Shown in pieces: positions 10,434-21,554 of a stretch of DNA of 64,000 nt (the first letter of the stretch is position 1; every line of letters begins with the position of its first letter). Below the pieces are notes generated by a model. It had not been told where the DNA came from and did no database searches. It was given only the letters and a program-made list of their open reading frames with translations. Made by a program: the position numbers and the translations under genes. The stretch is from Gymnopus androsaceus JB14 (Eukaryota; Basidiomycota; Agaricomycetes; Agaricales; Omphalotaceae): NCBI GenBank assembly GCA_009733575.1, contig ML769501.1:62001-126000 (forward strand), written 5' to 3'.

Positions 10434-10559
10434 GCTAGGCATGTAATATTGATGAATAGACAAGAAAAGATGAGATAGAGGGCCAGCCTGAGACATTAAG
10501 GATGTGGTGGTATGTTCTTATACGATCAAGTCAGAGCTATTTTTGGGGTATCAACCTGG

Positions 10560-10850
10560 ATGTCCTCACCTCTAGGTGTTCTCGGGTTTCACTCAGGAGT
10601 TCTCGGTGTGATCTAGTGTACTTAAAGTATGAATATTTGTTGCTCCTTGATTTAGTTTTGCGCTCACCTCTCCATAGTGCCCGATTCGCTCAGGAGTTCT
10701 CGGTGCAGTAGATTGTTGTTCCTGCTTTAGTCTTGGGCTCAATTCTCCCTGGCAGTGCCCATGCTTATTTTGGTGCTGTAAAAGTATTTTTGGAGTGTAC
10801 TAGTGATTCATCTTGCGCTCAGCTCTCCCTAGTGCCCGTACTTACACTGT
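10560..10850. repeat. Diverged tandem repeats upstream of the secreted-protein gene
   Basis: Three diverged copies of a unit containing TTGCGCTCACCTCTCC...AGTGCCCG occur near 10650, 10733 and 10813 (spacing about 80 bp), and CTCAGGAGTTCTCGGTG occurs twice near 10592 and 10686. They lie 5' of the minus-strand gene at 9833-10433, so they may include part of its promoter region. No protein is encoded. Confidence 0.5.
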
Positions 10851-11047
10851 TTCTGACAACCATACTTTTGTGTCTAAGCTGTAGTAGATGAGTGGATACG
10901 TTGCGAGTTTGCAACAGGCTTTTTGTTGTAATTTTTTCAATATAAATTGTCAGTTTCTCGCACTATAGAACAGCCAAGTCCGTGAGTGTTAACTTTTTAG
11001 AGAAAAAATTCTATCAGTATACATACCTTGTCTAAGTCTGTGGTTTA

Positions 11048-11343
11048 TTAATGACTGGGAACTCCCTTAAATTTTGTCTCTATAGTAGAATACAGAATAT
11101 CGGAAGATATACAAGTCTCTCCTTGTGTTTCATAACTAATAGAGACAGATGAAGATGAGTATCTTCTGAAAACCATTGTGTGTATCGAAGTACTCATTCT
11201 GTGAATGATATTGATTAGCATGCGCCGGCTGTCCAAATGCAAATCGCACGCCCGTACTTGCTCAAAGGCCGCATCGGTGACTTCGGGTGCAGGTCCACAT
11301 ATCTTTGCGAACCACCAACCGTAAACGCAGAAGTATCTCTTCA
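11048..11343 (-). CDS. Possible coding exon or gene remnant, unknown
   Basis: A minus-strand frame is open for about 97 codons, from near 11341 to the stop at 11048. The upstream 40 residues look coding (RYFCVYGWWFAKICGPAPEV, then acidic and Cys-containing sequence), with a possible splice acceptor (GAAG) at the upstream edge. The rest is Ser/Thr-rich. No family was recognised and no upstream exon could be placed. It may be an exon of an unseen gene or a scrap of one. Confidence 0.25.
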
Positions 11344-12272
11344 GTGAATGCTGGATAATTTTATGGCATCAATTACGCGTTAATATGACTAAAAAATCAG
11401 CAGGCACCCTTCTCGCTTGCTAAACTCAATACTTATTAGCAAGAAACAGCCATCAAATACCTGACTCTAATGACCAAACTAATCCTTCTCAGCCCACACT
11501 GTGAAACACCGCGATACTCTCTGGTCTAAGCTGTACGTATAGGTATTCAATGCACTACCATACTCGTACCTAGTCTGCCTCTGCTCAGGTGATACTTAGT
11601 ATGGTGGTCTAACCGTCTAACACCTGCACTGGCTGGAACTCTGTATTCAAATACCAACTGCCACTTTTATTGTTTACCATTCTACATCCTAAAAGCGCCG
11701 TATTGGTTGACCGGCTTGACCGGCCTGTCACGTTGCTACAAGCATTGTACTCGAACTTTATATATGAATAGAGTATGTATATTTTGTACTAAGTATGTCT
11801 AAATAATCTGCATGGAAGCCGGGTTGCCACATAATGCGAAATAGTTTGTGGCTTGTCAATTTTTTGGGTTGAACAAGCCAAAACCAGCTGGTCAATCAAA
11901 AAAAAGTTAGTTACGATGTAGCTACTAGCACTGTAACATTTCACATGAGTATAGTATCATCATTGCAATAGAATAAAAATAGAAAAACTATTTTCCATAG
12001 CATAGCCTCGATTCTGATGATCATCTGAACATCTCGTTTCGAAGTTTGTTGTCATAAAGGGCATATGACTCGAGTTAACTCCATATTTAAGAAGTCCTGT
12101 GCAAAGCTGTTACATCTATATACAGACATCGGCGATATCGGTGGTTGTCATCAACAGCTGGTCTATGCAATAAACAATTTGACAAGTGCCAGCACTGAGT
12201 GGCCATGCGTGGGAGCCCCTTCTTTCTGTTATTAACCCCCAGGATTTTCCGTGATAATGAGTTCTACCCTCC
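11344..12272. other. Gene-free spacer, promoter side of the 12.3-kb gene
   Basis: No ORF or terminal repeats were recognised. The last 250 bases precede the gene at 12273 and presumably include its promoter, but no clear TATA or other element could be singled out. Confidence 0.4.
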
Positions 12273-12837
12273 ATGATGAGTCTAACAACCTTCAACTATG
12301 AACCAACAGGAAAGGTGGAGCTTCCAGCTACAGAAATTGTTCTTCTTGCTACCAAGTGCTTCAGAGATATGACTGAAGAATATGCCGAACGGTATTCCGA
12401 GCTTTCTGATGCTGGAAAAGAAGATGAAGAGGAAGCTGTGGAGCTCACTGAGCTTATGCAGGACGGTTCCTGTGTTAGATCTGCACTAGACCCGCGGTAT
12501 ACACCAAATACTACAGATTATCCTGGTGAGCTGCATCCTTTATCCTTCAGGAGATATCTTCTTAGTATCCTGGATTCAGGATGGTATTTTGCCAAATGTA
12601 CCAGATGAAATTTGCACTATAGAAGCACGCTTCAAGAAGATACTTGAACTAGGTACCATCACAAAGGCCCGGTGTGTTGTTCCAGATTTTGTAAAAAAAC
12701 ATCGGGAGCGTCGCAATGCAGACCAGAAAATGGCCAAAGAGAATAAGGACAGAGAGGATGTGCTGCTTGACTTTTTGTTATTTCTGGCGGAGAAGCGGGA
12801 AAGAGCAGGATTATTCAGATATGTGGGTAGCAACTAG
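12273..12837 (+). CDS. Unknown 174-aa charged protein, two exons
   Basis: Exon 1 is 12273-12525 and exon 2 is 12566-12837; a 40-nt GT-AG intron (GTGAGC...CTTAG) splits a valine codon. Spliced, the frame runs from ATG to TAG and encodes 174 residues. The N-terminal half is acidic (repeated Glu runs around residues 45-60) with the helical stretch VELPATEIVLLATKCFRDM. The C-terminal half is rich in Lys, Arg and Glu, contains DFVKKHRERR, and is likely helical or coiled. There is no signal peptide or membrane segment. No family was recognised. Without splicing the first frame would stop after 111 codons, and the two overlapping frames are better explained as one spliced gene. The intron is at the short end for the window, so the junction needs support. 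Confidence 0.5.
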
Positions 12838-13919
12838 GGAATGGAAATAAGCCAGCAAGAAGCTGGTAAAGTAGTATTTCAGATATCTCATATGCGTTCA
12901 CCTTTTCGACATGGGTCAGAGCTCAGACATAGTACATCATAGATGAATTGTACACATATGCACAATAGCAACTCCATTTAACCACTCACATCAGCAAGAC
13001 CTGTATTTGGGATTTGTTTGGGATATTCTCCCATGGCAGTGCCCAAATTCCCCAGCACTTCCAGCACCGCCAGTGCTTCCCAGAATAAATATCAATAAAA
13101 TGCCATATGCATACCAGGATGATTCTTTTTGGCAACCCCCTCGGTGCGCAAAAACCCCCAAAACATCATGTGATCGCCGGTCACTCCGCGCTCTGGCCGC
13201 CTGACGCTTATTCCATCGCCTCACAGCTTTCAACTACAATGACAATTCAAGCCCACTTCCCAGCCACTTTCTGGCTCTTCCAGCTGCTTTAAACTCAACT
13301 TCAGAGCAAACTGAAGCATAGAGGGGTCCTTCAAGTATGCCATGTAACTGACTTACTCTGAGCTCTTGACTAGGCAACAGGTCCCAAGGATGCTGAGGAT
13401 AATGAGCATTCAACAGAGGGAATTTTGAAAGGGTTTAGGATATAGAGAAACGGTTATTTGCTCAGGTATGTCTCAATACTCTTATACTCATTGCATCTTC
13501 TAAAAAGCCATGGGTTTTCTAGCTTCCAGTGCCAAGCAAGCTGTCTTCAGACTGCATTTTTGTCCGGCATTCCGAGGTGTTCTTTTGCACTCGAGAATAT
13601 TCAGTGCCTAAATCTCTACAGAGCAGGCTGCACTGGCATCACCGATGCGCACGCGCTCACCCCTAGCACCCTGAGCAATGGTCGGTTCTCATTGCCAACA
13701 AGACATTGGAACTTTGAATGCAGAAGTGCTTCTTTTTCTATATATCATACATTCTAGGTAGAGTATCCTATGTCCAACTGTATGTTTTCTTCCGTGAGCT
13801 GGAATGACACTTTGTGACCCACTCATCCTCTGGTGTAACACCCGGCATTACGTGGGGTTGTTGAAGGGGTTGTTGCAAGCAAGGGGGTTGCTAAAAAGAA
13901 TTATCTGACATACCACCTT
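12838..13919. other. Gene-free stretch with one orphan TIR end
   Basis: CATCAGCAAGACCTGTATTT starts at 12989 and matches the left end of the CATCAG element clan, but no partner end of the right orientation was found before 13920, so it is probably half an element. Open frames of 60-99 codons here show no recognisable motif. Confidence 0.45.
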
Positions 13920-14029
13920 CATTAGCAAAACCTGTATTTTCGCTGGAGGTCTCTGGAATAGGGTACCTTGCTCCAGAGATGTCCCAAATGAATGGGCTTT
14001 CTCCAGCAAAAATACAGGTTTTGCTGATG
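13920..14029. mobile_element. 110-bp palindromic CATCAG-end MITE
   Basis: Begins CATTAGCAAAACCTG and ends in the inverted form CAGGTTTTGCTGATG; the inverted ends extend for about 28 bp (to GCTGGAG). The centre contains a second hairpin (CTCTGGAATAG...CTCCAGAG). It is the smallest member of the CATCAG clan in the window. No convincing target duplication. Confidence 0.65.
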
Positions 14030-15063
14030 CTTTATTTCGAAAATCAGGCTATTTTTGGCCTGCTGGGAGCTCCAGACAGCACTGCCCTTACTGAGTGCAA
14101 GTCAACCTAAGTTTGGCCAACAGATGGTAAACAAATACCAGTTGACTAAACATAAGCAAAACTATGTTGAACTTATGTTAAGCTTATGCTAAAGCCTGGA
14201 TAAGTGACTGACACCCAGTGCTTACTAAGCCATTGGGCACTCTTTCTTCTCCTTGATCTCCCATTCTACTCAATGAGCCACCTTTCCAATGAGAACTGGG
14301 ATGAGTAGAAGGAAAATGGCTCAGGGAATGATGAGCTGAAAGGGAGTGGCTGGGATGGCACACATTTATTTGCTGCTGGGATGAGTACCAAAAATATATT
14401 GAAAATATGATCTGGATATACATAAACCATTATGATCTGCAAGACTGTTTTTAGTGCCACTTCTTGTGAAAACTTGTTGCTTTTGTTTCTTTTATTATCA
14501 ACCTTTCACAGGTGGAGTATCTAGGCATTCAAACAAATGCTAACTTGTTCCCAACCACAATGCCACCCATTAAATCCTGGGCCCCCGGTTTATTTTTCCT
14601 ACCTTTTCCACCAGAAATACTTGCAGATATATTTTAGATCATGCTGGATGCATTTGCCATCCGATTGGGAAGAGACCATATCAGGTTCCTCTTTACCCTT
14701 GATTCTGTATGCTCTTTTTGGAGTACAGTGGCCACTAAAACTCCAAGCATCTGGTAAAGAATCCTCATTCCCCCTTGCTCTATTGAACTTGTTGCCTTAC
14801 AGCTTGAGTGGTCAGAGTGAGCTCTTCTGGTGGTGCTATATGCCAATGAAATTCTGCAGATTTTAAGAATAACCTCTGCCAAATATGTTGTGGAAATAGC
14901 TTATATCTGCATCATATTTTCAGTGTATTTTCAGTACTCAGAACATAGCTGCAGGGATATCTCAAGGAGTTCTGCAATCTACATTACTTATTCTTGATAC
15001 TCCATACATGTCAAAGCATCAAATTGTAGCCAGTAATGCATCCAGTTTTTGTGAATAGCAGAC
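14030..15063. other. Gene-free stretch
   Basis: No supported gene. Overlapping frames of 64-109 codons near 14184-14880 lie on both strands without recognisable motifs or splice structure. Confidence 0.4.
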
Positions 15064-15216
15064 TACTATACCATTTCAATCCAGAGTTCAGTCATGCATC
15101 ATCCCCAAAAAAATCTGAATGCGGTTTAATTTTTTCTCAATTTTTCAGATTTCTTTTGTATTTTTTTGGGTCTAAATTTTCAGAATTGATGAACTCTTGA
15201 TCAAAATGGTACAGTA
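15064..15216. mobile_element. TACTGT-end MITE, copy 3 (153 bp)
   Basis: Starts TACTATACCATTTCAATCC and ends with the inverted counterpart GATCAAAATGGTACAGTA; the following blocks (GAGTTCA / TGAACTC) are inverted too. The interior is A/T-rich. It ends 15 bp before the Plavaka element. Confidence 0.6.
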
Positions 15217-15720
15217 AACCTTCTTGCAATACATCAGCAAAACCTGGGCAATGGCCATAGAGGCCATAGAAATCTATAGCAAGCCATAGCGGGTCATAGC
15301 AGCCATAGTGTTATGAAATGCTATGGCTTCCTATGAGATTACCAAGCATGCAAGCTAGCTGTCAATATTTGACAGCTGTCAATATTTTGACAGCTGTCAG
15401 TCTCTCCTGCCGATGCTATACAGCATCAATGCATTGGCATTGTAACTTCCCCAAGTTCCCTTCCTTCCCTCCCCCCAACTTCGTTTTTTTTCCAAGTCAA
15501 AGCTCCAAGTTGCTTTATTGTGAATGTTCTTGGTAAGTCTCACCCTTTGACTTTCTTTGATATATCTAATTAAGCATTGGCAGTGTTGCTATTTTGTATT
15601 TACAGTACTATAGCTTCATTTACACTTCATAGTTGTACTGAGCCGCTATGCTTACTACCATGGCCATGACAGTATGATATGATTTTATTATTATTATTTT
15701 TGTCTTGCAACTAAGGGGCG

Positions 15721-16078
15721 CATCAGCAAAAAGGGGTTAAACCTATGATGACCTAGGGAACCTAGGCTACCCTGGTCACCCTGGTCACCTTGGGTCTTCC
15801 AGGCTACCCCAGGCTACCTTAGGCTACCTCAGGTTACCTCAGGCTCCTCAGGTTAGCTCAGGTTTACTCAGGTTTACTCAGGTTTACTGAGATTGCCTCA
15901 AATTCCCAAGGTTTATCCCTAAATCCTAGGCAACCTAGGTGACCTCAAAGAAACTGAGGCAGTCTAGGCAACCTAGGTGGCCTAGGAGACCTAGGTATCC
16001 TTAGGTTCCCTTAAGTCTCTTTCAGTCATTGTGGGTCAACCTAAAGTCAGCCCTGGGCCCAGACTATTTTTCCTGACG
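15721..16078. mobile_element. CCTAGG-rich CATCAG-end MITE (358 bp)
   Basis: Starts CATCAGCAAAAAGGGG and ends with CTATTTTTCCTGACG; nearly the same element lies inverted at 51971-52291. The interior is made of short diverged repeats such as CCTAGGCTACCCTGG and CTCAGGTTTACT. It sits inside the Plavaka element, 3' of the transposase stop codon. No coding capacity; no clear target duplication. Confidence 0.7.
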
Positions 16079-16418
16079 AGTGAGGGAATTGACTCTGAAA
16101 GCATTCATATATTCAGTTTTAAATTGAACCTGCCCTGACAGATGTCATTTGCAAGAAATCCATAGCAACTTACATCAGGAAAAGGCTCCTGGCATCAAGC
16201 AGACTCCAAGTAGACTCAGGTATAGAGCCTATACTTGGGTTGCCCAAGCTACCTGAGTTGGACTGGGTCAACCTGGGTCAACCTGGGTATATCTTCTATA
16301 CCTGGGTTGCTTTGGATGTACTCTGGCTGCACCCAGTATCCTAAGTATCAAATCCATACTTAGCGCACTTAAATACTCTTGAAAGATGACTAGGTTTACT
16401 TGAATTATAGAAGCTATG

Positions 16419-19400
16419 CTACTCTTTGTACAAGGTTTTGTACAAGTATATGCTTGACCAATTATTAATAAAGAAGCTTGATGTCTTATCTAAAGTATTA
16501 TCAGAAGCCCATGATTTCATAACAGTGGTAGAGTGTTTGTCGAATCTAGGAATCAACATACATGATTGACAAATATTGGCAAGTGGAATAATTGACCAAG
16601 TTGGGTTACCTGGAAGCTTCTGCACAGAAGCCATGTTGTGAGAGGCTTGATCAGAAGGACTGAGTGTTGGAGTGCTGTACCACTCAATGTAAGCCAAGGG
16701 ACTGCTCGGCCAAAACTGTGGTGCCTGCAAGGTAAAAGAGTGCATGAGTTTTAATCTGCTAGGCAGTGTGAAGATGGCTTTAACACGTCCCACACATGTA
16801 CTGGCTAATGAAACAGCTTCTGCTGCATCTCCTGTTAACACAACCACAGGATCAAAACGTCCTCCATGCAAGGGAGTAGCTTTCACAACATCCACAGTCT
16901 CCTTCTCATCATCCAAAGATTCAGGAGAGAACTTGAAAGAGTAGTACAAGTCAAGCCGGTCAAAAGGAAGGGGTTTAGTGGTAGAGTCTTCAACATCTGC
17001 ATTTGTAGAACCTGGCTTCAGCATCTCCAGGTAACAAGTCAAATGCTCTTGGAAGTGGGGGATATTATGTGATTTTTGAATGGAAGCAAATGATTTTCCG
17101 ATTGCAGTAGGATTTTTGGGAAGGAATATACATGAAGAGATGGTGGTGGCAGCTTTAGGTTTTGGAGAAACACTGAGCTGTTGTTGTTCAAGAATCCATG
17201 ACAGCTCTTGGTTAAATGATTGGATATTCTCCTGATGAGAAAGCCATCTAGTCATTTGAGGAAACTCATCACGTTTATTGGAGGTGCGCCAGGCCTTCTT
17301 AGCAAAGTCAATGTGTAGACGCTCAAACATTTCTGTATTGTAATTGTCGGTGGCCCCAAAAAATTGAATCATCTCCACATAGTGGACAAGGGAATGAAAC
17401 TTGGGGATGTTGAAATCATCACGTATACCAATCTCCAGAAAACTGTTATTATTGTTATGCCAAGTGTTGAGAGCATACCCTAAGGTGTTGTCATTATGGG
17501 TGGGGTACTGAGCCAGGTAAATGAAGTCCAGGATGGCACGCACAGCAGTAATTGCCTTCTTGGGCATAGTAGACCCAATAAGACAGCCAAGGAGGATTTT
17601 TCCCATGTTCTTGCGCTCTGTTCCACTGATCTGTGAAAGGGAAGATATACCGTTCTTGAAATGATGTACACCATAGGCACGTGGGAGGCTCCTGATGCGC
17701 CTATCCAACTTATCTGTGCCTAAGATTATCTGACACCAGTTCACCAGGTGTTGGAAAACACCTTGGTAGAGCTGGTGGAGAATATCTGGGGTTACACTGA
17801 AATGGATGTCTGTGAAGGGTAGCTCATTCCAGAAAGGAACATAGACATAACCCAATACCTCTTCAGCCATACAAGCATCAAAATATTGTGCAGTAAATGA
17901 TGTGCTCTGTTGGGACTCCTGCATAACCCCTAATGTCCAGGCTTGAGTTTGTTTAGGTGAAGGTTTCTGCGAGCCCAAGTTGACAGCTTTCACCTGGCAT
18001 TTGGGACATGTACCTGACTTGCTACAGGTGATGAGGCATTGCTCAGGATAGTTGGCAACATATGAGGCAAGAATTGGATACACTCAACATACTGCCCCAT
18101 CTCCACTAGCCATCTCCACACCCTTACGCCCTGCTAAGATCAAAGGTGAAAGGACATGACACATTGCATTGTGAAACAGACATTGATAACATCCACTATA
18201 TTCATGCCTAGTGAGGCTGTCTTTGGGCATTTTATCAACAGGGAGGTAGGCCAAGAGAATGCAAGCCTGTCAAGAAGGCTTTCTGTGGATAGATTTGGGG
18301 ATGTTTCCAAGCGTAAGATAGACAGGATAGGCTTGTTTACTACCAGAGAACTGAGTGAGCTGAGTCTTGTCGGTGGCAATAATGAGAGGTGCAACTGTAG
18401 CGCCTTTTGGAAGTTGTTTCTATTGTCAAATAATCAGAAAAAGGAAAGCAAAAGATAGGAACACTTGCACCTGTGTATATTGCCACCACTTGCCATCCCA
18501 CATCTCAGAGTACACTCTGCTGAGCTTCTTTGAGTCCAGGAACACCTTCCTTGGCTTATAGACCAAGTGCTCCGCCAATGAAGGGTCTCCCCATAAGCTT
18601 TTGACTGCCTCTATTACTTCACGATAACGAAGCACAAAGTCTTGCTCAGGATGGTCTTTGAATTGAAGACTCCGGATTTTCCATTCACCAGCTCTAGGTT
18701 GTAGAGAGTCTATGTGCTTGTGTAGACCCGCAACATTCTTGTAAGAAAGGCCCAGCTTCCCTGCAACCTGTAGAAAAGATTAAGGAAGAACAGTAATTGA
18801 AACAGATCGGAACTCACCCCAGGTATATCCAGCAGACGGTCAAATGACTTATGGCCAATTCCATCCTTCACAACCCATTCCACTATACGCCAATCCATCT
18901 CTGAAGCAAACGGAGCAAAACTTCTATTGGGGAGTGGTGCAGTTCCATCCATAGGGTGGTCAATGTTGATGTTATGAGCTAGCTCCCAGTGGTCACTAAG
19001 GATGGACACGACTCCAGGTCCTGACCCGGTACCGGCAGGTTTACCTGTGAGAAACCGGCCGGTTTTTTAACCTGCGGGTCCCGGTACCGGTTTCCCACGG
19101 GTTATGCCCGGTTGCAGGTCGCGATTTTTGTTTTTATCATGACCGGCCGGTACTGGTAGACCTGTGGGAACAAAATTTTGCCTCAATATTGGTGCAAATA
19201 TGAGTACTAAGTGCCAAGATAAAATAATAATATGATTAGTTAGTACTTACAGTGTGTATTAAGATGTATATTAAACCTCCTAGTACTCACATTTGGGAAT
19301 TGTTGCTAAATCAACAACAAGTAAGACAATATATGTGTCATTAACATGCATATATGCAGCTATATTCACATGAAGCTCTGTAAGTATCATCTTCACCCAT

Positions 19401-20515
19401 GTATAATGATAACCCACAACTCCTTTTGACTTAGTGGTAGAGCCCTGTATGCACAAAAAACCATTACTGATGACAGCTGCATACTTCAGTTCTACTGCTG
19501 AATACAATGATAATATTTTATTCTAGATGTAATGGTTCTCAATATTTAGAGTTCAAAGTACTTACCAGTATTAAAACTAAGTAGCACTAATAAGTATGAG
19601 CAGTATTCATTACATTAACATGCACATATGCAGCTATAATAGTAGGGATAATACATTTAGTAGTTCAGAGATCTTATTTCCATAGTCCATGTTAAAAACA
19701 TTTATTTGAAGGTTTTTAGTATTCTTATCTGTAATACTTTATTTAATACTGTACCAATACTTACTCAAATTTAGTACCAATATTAGTATTAGGATTCAAT
19801 ACAAACATTAGTACATGATATTAGTAGTCTAGTACCACTATAACTACTAATTCTAGTATCAACATTAGTATTTACACATAAATATTCTAGTATGCACAGG
19901 TTTTACCGGTACCGGCCGGTTTACCTGTGGCAGGTCCCGGTATTGGTTAACCGGTTTCCCACGGGTTTAGACCGGTCGCAGGTCGCTAGTTTTACCCTCC
20001 GGTTACCGGCATCACAGGTCCCGGTAAACCGGGACCCGGAGTTGTGTCCACCCTTAGTGGTCACAAAGGGACGGATCCATTCGCACCAGAAATCCTGCAT
20101 TGGGGTCTTCTTCTACAACCTGAGTTTCCCCTTCTTCATCATCTAGCACACGTAACTTCACCCCCAGTTGTCTTTCCAGCAGTTTACTCCGATATTCTTT
20201 TGTGATCGGTCCTGAACCAGCTTCCCCAATCTCTTCTTCTTCCTCAAGGTGTACAAAATGGAAGATATCATTCTCCTCTTCAAACTCCTGAAGAATCTCA
20301 GCAGCTTGTTCCCCTAGCTCCTCCTGGTATTCATCTTGTCGTTGCATGAACTCTCCTCCCAGCTGCTCTTCCTGAATCTCCATCTGCAGCAGCTTATCAA
20401 GAGCTGCTGTTTTCTCGTACTCTTGATACCAAGCACATTTCTGAGACTGTGAGAGATGACTGTTCAAGGACTTTGTAGTATCAAAGACACACCCACAGTT
20501 AGCGGGACACTCCAT
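16419..20515 (-). pseudogene. Plavaka transposase (inactivated)
   Basis: The transposase of the surrounding element. It starts at 20515 (MECPANCGCVF), and the first 100 residues carry a C-x3-C...H-x5-C type finger (SLNSHLSQSQKC). A long acidic/coiled stretch follows. Introns are at 18768-18817 (50 nt) and 18420-18470 (51 nt). The core has DKTQLTQFSGSKQAYPVYLT, YPEQCLITCSKSGTCPKC, FTDIHFSVTPDILHQLYQG and, near the end, EMFERLHIDFAKKAWR, all typical of Plavaka. The C-terminus reaches its natural end (16419). Three lesions are seen: a 1,060-bp hAT insertion (18997-20056) and TGA codons at 18270-18272 and 18084-18086, both where CGA would restore arginine. The 554-codon frame from 18083 down is otherwise open, so the decay is recent. 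Its protein would act in the nucleus on the CATCAG ends. Confidence 0.85.
18997..20056. mobile_element. Non-autonomous hAT element (1,060 bp) inside the transposase gene
   Basis: Ends TAAGGATGGACACGACTCC and its inverted counterpart GGAGTTGTGTCCACCCTTA. A perfect 8-bp target duplication GTGGTCAC is present (18989-18996 and 20057-20064). The subterminal regions are full of CCGGTACCGG and ACCGGCCGG blocks; the middle is AT-rich with many TAGTA/AGTACT words and has no transposase. The insertion falls in the codons for CDH of the Plavaka protein, and the frame continues exactly across the target site. Confidence 0.9.
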
Positions 20516-20931
20516 GGGTAGGGGAAAAGAGAATATTTATTTGATAATGTATAGATTACAAGCATGTATACTACAGGAACCTGGGAAAGACAAGGGTCAG
20601 ATGATATCATACGCTTGAAGGATGCTGGAGATATGTACCAGACACCCAGGGTATTTGAGAAGAGTGCTAGCATTGAACTCCAGCAAGATGACATGCTCAT
20701 CATGGTCGCAGTCAGATCGGTTCAGGGGGGAGGAAGAAACTGGTGGCTGAAGGAAAGCTTTGGGCAGCAAAATTGGAACAATCATATCTGACATAGCCAA
20801 GTGTGAAAAAGGGTGAGGGAGTAGCAAAACGGACCATGTATGGATTGCTGTAGTACAGCAATCCATAGCAGTCCATAACTCTGGACAGATGGGGACCTTG
20901 CTATGGGTGCTAGACAGGTTTTACTGATGTA

Positions 20932-21554
20932 CATGTGCCATGCCACACCTCAGCCACTCTATTTCAGCTTATCATTCCCTCACTCTCAGCCCAGCCATTT
21001 CCCTCCCACTCATCCTGGCTTGCTGATTAGTATGAGAGGAGTCAGGATGCAGATTCAGAAATGAGGAGGAGGAAGATGCAGCACTGGGTACCCATCACTT
21101 ATTCAGTAGCATTTTGAGCAGCTAAGCCTGGGAGACTGGGCAACAACCTGGGCAGTAACAGGCAGTAACTGAGTACTATGTGGTTGATGGCAAGATAGTT
21201 AAAAGATTTCAATTGGGAAAGACCAGACATCACAAGACCTTTCACAGGTGCAATAGAATATGATTTACCAGTGCTAAACTTCTTTTATCTCAAATCCTTT
21301 TACAGAGGAAATTGTGGCAATTTGCCGAGCAAAATTGAATCTTTTTTCCCATTGGAATATTGATTAGATTTCACAGTGTTTTACAGCCAATATTATATAT
21401 GAAGATTATATTTTTCTATTTATTTTTGGGAGAAATATTTGCTCATTTCCTGTGGAAATCTGTGGAAAAATATATTATTGTTTACTTGATGTTTTTCTAA
21501 ACTAATTTTAGCCTTGATTTATCAGATCCGCTGGAGTGTAAGATATAAGGTATA
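20932..21554. other. Gene-free spacer
   Basis: No gene, RNA or terminal repeat was recognised between the Plavaka element and the SINE-like segment. Confidence 0.4.

Larger units (their letters stand above)
15232..20929. mobile_element. Full-length Plavaka DNA transposon (5.7 kb)
   Basis: Begins CATCAGCAAAACCTGGG and ends with the inverted end CAGGTTTTACTGATG; TA lies on both sides (15230-15231 and 20930-20931). The first 200 bp carry GGCCATAG, CATAGCAAGCCATAG and CAGCTGTC blocks. The last 100 bp carry CAATCCATAGCAGTCCATA...GGGGACCTTGCTATGG. The same end blocks are found in the elements at 22192-22856, 23084-23723 and 6880-7555. The body holds one transposase gene on the minus strand (16419-20515) and two later insertions (15721-16078 and 18997-20056). 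Plavaka transposases are a fungal lineage related to CACTA/EnSpm, described together with the KDZ elements in Agaricomycetes. Confidence 0.8.

Noticed and set aside
12989..14029. One large TIR element from 12989 to 14029
   Set aside because: Beyond the outer 15-20 bp the two ends do not match, and 13920-14029 is by itself a complete palindromic MITE.
18140..18394. 84-codon minus-strand ORF as a separate gene
   Set aside because: It overlaps the Plavaka coding frame in another phase; the Plavaka frame there carries conserved family motifs.
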